DNA of 64,000 nucleotides from Rhizobium sp. AQ_MP. GTDB taxonomy: Bacteria; Pseudomonadota; Alphaproteobacteria; Rhizobiales; Rhizobiaceae. Shown here piece after piece: positions 60,931-64,000 of this stretch. The stretch covers positions 413,328-477,327 of the forward strand of contig NZ_JACJVI010000003.1 in the NCBI RefSeq assembly GCF_014237835.1, read 5' to 3'. The notes beneath the pieces are model-generated. The model ran no database searches and had not been told where the DNA came from. It saw only the letters and a list, made by a program, of their open reading frames with translations. A program made the translations under genes and the position numbers. The stretch's first letter is position 1. Each line of letters begins with the position of its first letter.

Positions 60931-61494
60931 TCAGATGCTGCGACGACCGAAGCTCCGTCGAGAGGTCGCTTGCGATGCCCGTGTCGACGGGATCGCGGCG
61001 GGCCTCGCCTGCGGCTTGGGGCTCCCGGAACCCGGCTTGCGTAGCAGGTCCGCGCGGTGATCAAGCTCGCCGTCGCCCAGCGGATCCGATCGGTCGCTGC
61101 GGCCACTGTCGCTTCCCGGCATCAGCATGAGGAAGAAGCCGACGATGGTCTGGAGGCCAACTGTCGACCAGGCGAGCAGGGGGCCGAGTTCGGTCTCCTT
61201 CATCGTTACCTTGCCCACATGCAGAACGGTGTAGAGGAGGCCGAAACCCAGGATCGCGAAAAGCGGGTTGAGGCCGATATCCCTGATGCGGGCGGCCTGC
61301 ACGCTGAGCGACATCCAGAGTATGGCAAGACCGGTGACGGCGAGAGCCATGATCACCGGCGCTCCGCCGCTTTTTACCAAAGGCCCAAGACCGAATATCA
61401 GCAGGCAGCTGCCGCCAAGACTGATGGCGAGACCGATCAGAAAATAGGCGAGCCTGCCGATGCGGCCCGCAAACAGAAAAAGCACGTCGACCAT
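60931..61494 (-). CDS. DUF805 family membrane protein
   Basis: The 187-residue protein begins FLFAGRIGRLAYFLIGLA, the DUF805 start, and has four hydrophobic helices between residues 3 and 120, with the conserved RIRDIGLNPLFAI loop at about 69-81. The remaining 65 residues are hydrophilic and rich in Ser, Arg and Asp, a longer tail than in most DUF805 proteins. The function is unknown. It follows the M23 peptidase gene by 111 bp on the same strand and ends 18 bp from the clpB terminator. Confidence 0.83.
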   Translation of the reverse strand: MVDVLFLFAGRIGRLAYFLIGLAISLGGSCLLIFGLGPLVKSGGAPVIMALAVTGLAILWMSLSVQAARIRDIGLNPLFAILGFGLLYTVLHVGKVTMKETELGPLLAWSTVGLQTIVGFFLMLMPGSDSGRSDRSDPLGDGELDHRADLLRKPGSGSPKPQARPAAIPSTRASQATSRRSFGRRSI

Positions 61495-61605
61495 GAAAAT
61501 CCCTGCTCTAAATTGCAGGTGATCAAAACATGCAACCGATGTCTTTCCGTAAACCGAAAGGCTCTAACTTTAATCAAGGCGAGATCGCTTGACCGGTTCG
61601 CCTCG

Positions 61606-63549
61606 TTAGCGGCTAGCGACTTGGGCCGGGCGTCCGCCGGTCTCGAGCATGGTGTCGATCCGTTGACGCTCTTGCTGGAAGTCGGCAAGAACTTCGCCGT
61701 CCAGCGCCTTGCCCCCGGGTAGGCGCACCTTCATGGCGTCCACCTTGGTGCCGTTGACGATCAGCTCGTAGTGTAGGTGCGAACCGGTGGAAGATCCGGT
61801 CGAACCGACAAAGCCGATGACCTGGCCTTGCTTCACCTTCGCACCGGGCACGATGCCCTTGGCGATGCCGCTCTGGTGATTGTAGGAGGTGACATAGCCA
61901 TTGGCATGGCGGATCAGGGTTTGATTGCCATAGCCGGAGGCCCAGCCTGCCTTTTCGACCACGCCATCGCCGGCCGAGATGATCGGCGTGCCGCGCGGTG
62001 CGGCCCAGTCGACGCCGGTATGCATGCGCGAATATCCGAGGATCGGGTGGCGGCGCATGCCGAAACCGGAGGTGAACCGGCCATTGGGCACCGGGTTGCG
62101 GAGCAGGAACTGGCGGATCGATTTTCCGTTTTCGTCGAAATAGTCGATCGAGCCGTCTTCCGGGTCCTGGAAGCGGTAAAAACGGGTGATCGTGTCGCCG
62201 AAACGGGCACGGACATAAAGAAGTTCGGAATCCTCCGTGGCGCGACCCTCGTCATCGGTCACCGAAAAGACCGCTTCGAGCATGTCGGTCGGTTTCAGCT
62301 GCGCCTGAAAATCGACATTCGACGCGAGCAGACGGATGATCTGGGCCGTCAGGTCCTGGTTCATCCCGTAGGACAAGGCTGCGCGGTAGATCCCGTCATA
62401 GACGCGCGGCAGGTCACGCCCCGACATCAGCGCCGGCTGGCTGGTTTCGAACGCGCCGGCAATGGCGTCGAGCACCGGCGGTTCCACGCCTTCGACCAGT
62501 CGGCCCTGGTCGTTGACGGCAAGGGTGACGACATGGTCGGTGCGATGGTAAAGCGAGAAACGCACCAGGCGGACCTCGTCGCCGCGTTGCAGAAGACCGA
62601 CGCGGATGATGTCGCCTTCGATCAGGCCCTGTTGCTTCATATAGGGTGCCAGCGCCTTGCCGACGTCTTCGGCCTTCGGCGCCGGATAACCGGCGGCCGT
62701 CATCAGCGCTTCCACGGTTTGCGGGCGACGCGCCGGCAGGATGTCATCGGCATATTCCGGGGTCATCGGGGTGATGATTTCCGGTTCGGCGACGCTCATG
62801 TTCTCTTCGACGATGCGGGCCGTCATGCCGACGGAGAGATCCAGCCCCGTATCCTGGGAATCGAAGCGGCGCGGATCGATGTAATAGAGTGCCGCCACCT
62901 GGGCATCGCCATCCGTCAGCACGGAACCGTTCGAGCGGACATTTTCCTCCACCTCGTCGAACGTCATTTCGCCGACCAGCGGCTTGTGCGGGACTGCGGG
63001 GAAGGGGCTCGACTTCAGAATGACTTCCGATTCAACATCCGATCCGTAGAGCGAGCCGGTGCGACTGGCCGCGGCGGGCTCGGCGTCTTCGGTGGCGAAG
63101 ATCGCAAGGGGGTCAAATCTCGGATAGAACTCCTGGATGGCGTAGTCGGCGGCGAGGACCATCTTCACATGGGCGAAGGGCTGCTTGCGAACGACCTCGC
63201 GCTCGCCGTCCTTGAAGACGGTCGGCACGTCGAGAATGGCCTTGTCGACGGGGCGGGCGGCGATCTTCGGGGCAAAGATGCGGGCGCCGCGAATTGTTTC
63301 CTCTGCCGCCGTGTCGGCGATGTCCGGCGAGGTCACCGCAAAGGCTTCCGCAGGAATGGCAAGCTGCTGGCGTCCGTCAAGGGCGGCAAACAGGGCGACG
63401 CCCATCAGGATGCAGGAGGTAATGCCCGTCAGGAAGGTGCCGGAGAGCCAGCGCAGGGAGATCTCCCGCCGATCGGGCGCACGAAGACCGTCGGCCAGGA
63501 TCGGAGGCTCGCCACCAAGCGATCGCATCAGCTCGCGGTCTGTCGTCAT
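61606..63549 (-). CDS. M23 family metallopeptidase (LytM-type), membrane anchored
   Basis: The 647-residue protein has a cytoplasmic tail of about 30 residues, one membrane helix (about 37-58), a large periplasmic region with LysM-like or opacity-type segments, and a C-terminal peptidase M23 domain. The zinc ligands HTGVD (His510, Asp514) and HLH (His591, His593) are all present, so it is expected to be an active peptidoglycan endopeptidase rather than a degenerate EnvC-like activator. The start at 63549 is followed by basic residues typical of an anchor. It may act on cell-wall cross-links during growth. The 3' neighbour is the DUF805 gene. Confidence 0.9.
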   Translation of the reverse strand: MTTDRELMRSLGGEPPILADGLRAPDRREISLRWLSGTFLTGITSCILMGVALFAALDGRQQLAIPAEAFAVTSPDIADTAAEETIRGARIFAPKIAARPVDKAILDVPTVFKDGEREVVRKQPFAHVKMVLAADYAIQEFYPRFDPLAIFATEDAEPAAASRTGSLYGSDVESEVILKSSPFPAVPHKPLVGEMTFDEVEENVRSNGSVLTDGDAQVAALYYIDPRRFDSQDTGLDLSVGMTARIVEENMSVAEPEIITPMTPEYADDILPARRPQTVEALMTAAGYPAPKAEDVGKALAPYMKQQGLIEGDIIRVGLLQRGDEVRLVRFSLYHRTDHVVTLAVNDQGRLVEGVEPPVLDAIAGAFETSQPALMSGRDLPRVYDGIYRAALSYGMNQDLTAQIIRLLASNVDFQAQLKPTDMLEAVFSVTDDEGRATEDSELLYVRARFGDTITRFYRFQDPEDGSIDYFDENGKSIRQFLLRNPVPNGRFTSGFGMRRHPILGYSRMHTGVDWAAPRGTPIISAGDGVVEKAGWASGYGNQTLIRHANGYVTSYNHQSGIAKGIVPGAKVKQGQVIGFVGSTGSSTGSHLHYELIVNGTKVDAMKVRLPGGKALDGEVLADFQQERQRIDTMLETGGRPAQVASR

Positions 63550-63900
63550 GCCGTCTTCTGGTCTGTGGCGTAAGGGCAGAGCCCTGGCCGGTTCTTTGAC
63601 TGGATCACGTCTTCATGTCTCATGTTTTGGCCCGACCCGTCAAATCGCGGCCCGGTCTGGTGCCTTAAGATCAGGCAAATATGGAAATTGCGCGGCATGC
63701 GCGCGCGTGTCCGGGAGGGGATGACCCAGACGCGGGTGCATGTTGCGGGAGAGGCGCCGTGGGCGACGTCGTTAAGCGAGTTTCATGGGATGAAACCGGC
63801 CTCAAATCGGATGCAGAATGGGCGGACACATGTCCAATTCTCAAAAAATCCTGTAATTTCAGTCATTTGTCGATTTTCTCCAAAATTCTCGAAGAAGGCT
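63550..63900. other. Non-coding region upstream of the M23 gene and the right-edge promoter
   Basis: I see no gene here. The M23 gene is read leftward from 63549, and its promoter should lie in this stretch. The last 80 bases become AT-rich (runs such as AAAAAATCC and TTTTCTCCAAAATTC), consistent with an UP element for the strong promoter at 63902. Confidence 0.6.
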
Positions 63901-63901
63901 G

Positions 63902-63930
63902 TTGACTGCCCGGAGAAGCGAATCTATACA
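63902..63930 (+). promoter_or_regulatory. Very strong sigma-70 promoter, probably of an rRNA operon
   Basis: TTGACT (63902-63907) and TATACA (63925-63930) are separated by exactly 17 bp and preceded by AT-rich sequence. The leader GACGAGGGCGGCGGCGCTGC followed by CGACGACC and CGCTCTAGAGA matches the start of rhizobial rRNA operon leaders as I remember them. No coding frame follows to the window end. The 16S gene itself would lie to the right of 64000. Confidence 0.6.
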
Positions 63931-64000
63931 TCCGCTCACTGACGAGGGCGGCGGCGCTGCTGGCGACGACGACCTTCGCTCTAGAGAAATCCTTGGAAAT

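Noticed and set aside
61777..63573. 598-codon plus-strand open frame opposite the M23 peptidase gene
   Set aside because: It is an antisense shadow of a gene with intact zinc ligands.

Overview
The window is a GC-rich, densely packed alphaproteobacterial chromosome segment, most likely from the Rhizobiaceae (Rhizobium/Agrobacterium/Ensifer group). The evidence is the response regulator CpdR beside hpt and ftsEX, a TIGR02302/DUF4175 protein, a DUF4167 protein, a two-gene lpiA(mprF)-acvB unit, EI-Ntr (ptsP) beside lysC, CtrA-type TTAACCAT boxes, and rhizobial palindromic intergenic repeats. Almost everything is core or conserved accessory sequence. I see no prophage, transposase, CRISPR array or secretion island.

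Layout. 1-6.3 kb: a truncated DUF2125 gene, a ChaC-type cyclotransferase, then ftsE-ftsX-ydcF-plsC (cell division and phospholipid synthesis) diverging from a membrane-anchored protein, hpt and cpdR. 6.3-12.8 kb: the TIGR02302 protein, lysA with a small LptM-like lipoprotein, argH, and divergent tlpA. 12.9-16.7 kb: a complete sulfate importer (sbp-cysT-cysW-cysA). 16.8-24.7 kb: hbdA, etfA, etfB, a rhomboid protease, a 1.4-kb gene-free repeat block, cobalamin adenosyltransferase, a HIG1 protein, an SDR and YihY. 24.7-30.7 kb: gluQ, an AlkA-like glycosylase, an HNH nuclease, dsbB, a YqaA protein, tRNA-Leu(CAA) with a small downstream gene, and an acyl-CoA synthetase. 30.7-34.7 kb: a three-gene surface-polysaccharide-like set (acyltransferase, flippase, CelD-type acetyltransferase). 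34.8-41.1 kb: secA divergent from a parvulin PPIase, argJ, a GNAT and mutT. 41.1-46.9 kb: an orphan Flp pilin, a methyltransferase, a comF-grxC-nitrilase-DUF1178-DUF3291 operon, a DUF924 protein and ubiG. 47.1-51.1 kb: acvB and mprF/lpiA. 51.2-61.5 kb: lysC, ptsP, prfA, prmC, the DUF4167 gene, clpB and a DUF805 protein. 61.6-64 kb: an M23 peptidase, then a very strong promoter at the right edge that probably drives a ribosomal RNA operon starting just outside the window.

How the genes work together. Several short operons are translationally coupled by ATGA, GTGA or TTGA overlaps (ftsE/ftsX, cysW/cysA, the GNAT/mutT pair, ubiG/DUF924, mprF/acvB, prfA/prmC, flippase/CelD-like, nitrilase/DUF1178/DUF3291). 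The hbdA-etfAB group, with a MerR/LiuR-like palindrome upstream of etfB, fits acyl-CoA and branched-chain amino-acid oxidation; the nearby acyl-CoA synthetase and cobalamin adenosyltransferase are consistent with it. The most unusual sequence is non-coding: the repeat block at 20.7-22.1 kb with an unexplained stem-loop-rich core, the inverted repeat between etfB and etfA, a hairpin between sbp and cysT, and a candidate leader ORF plus terminator before lysC. No clear new multi-gene system is visible.
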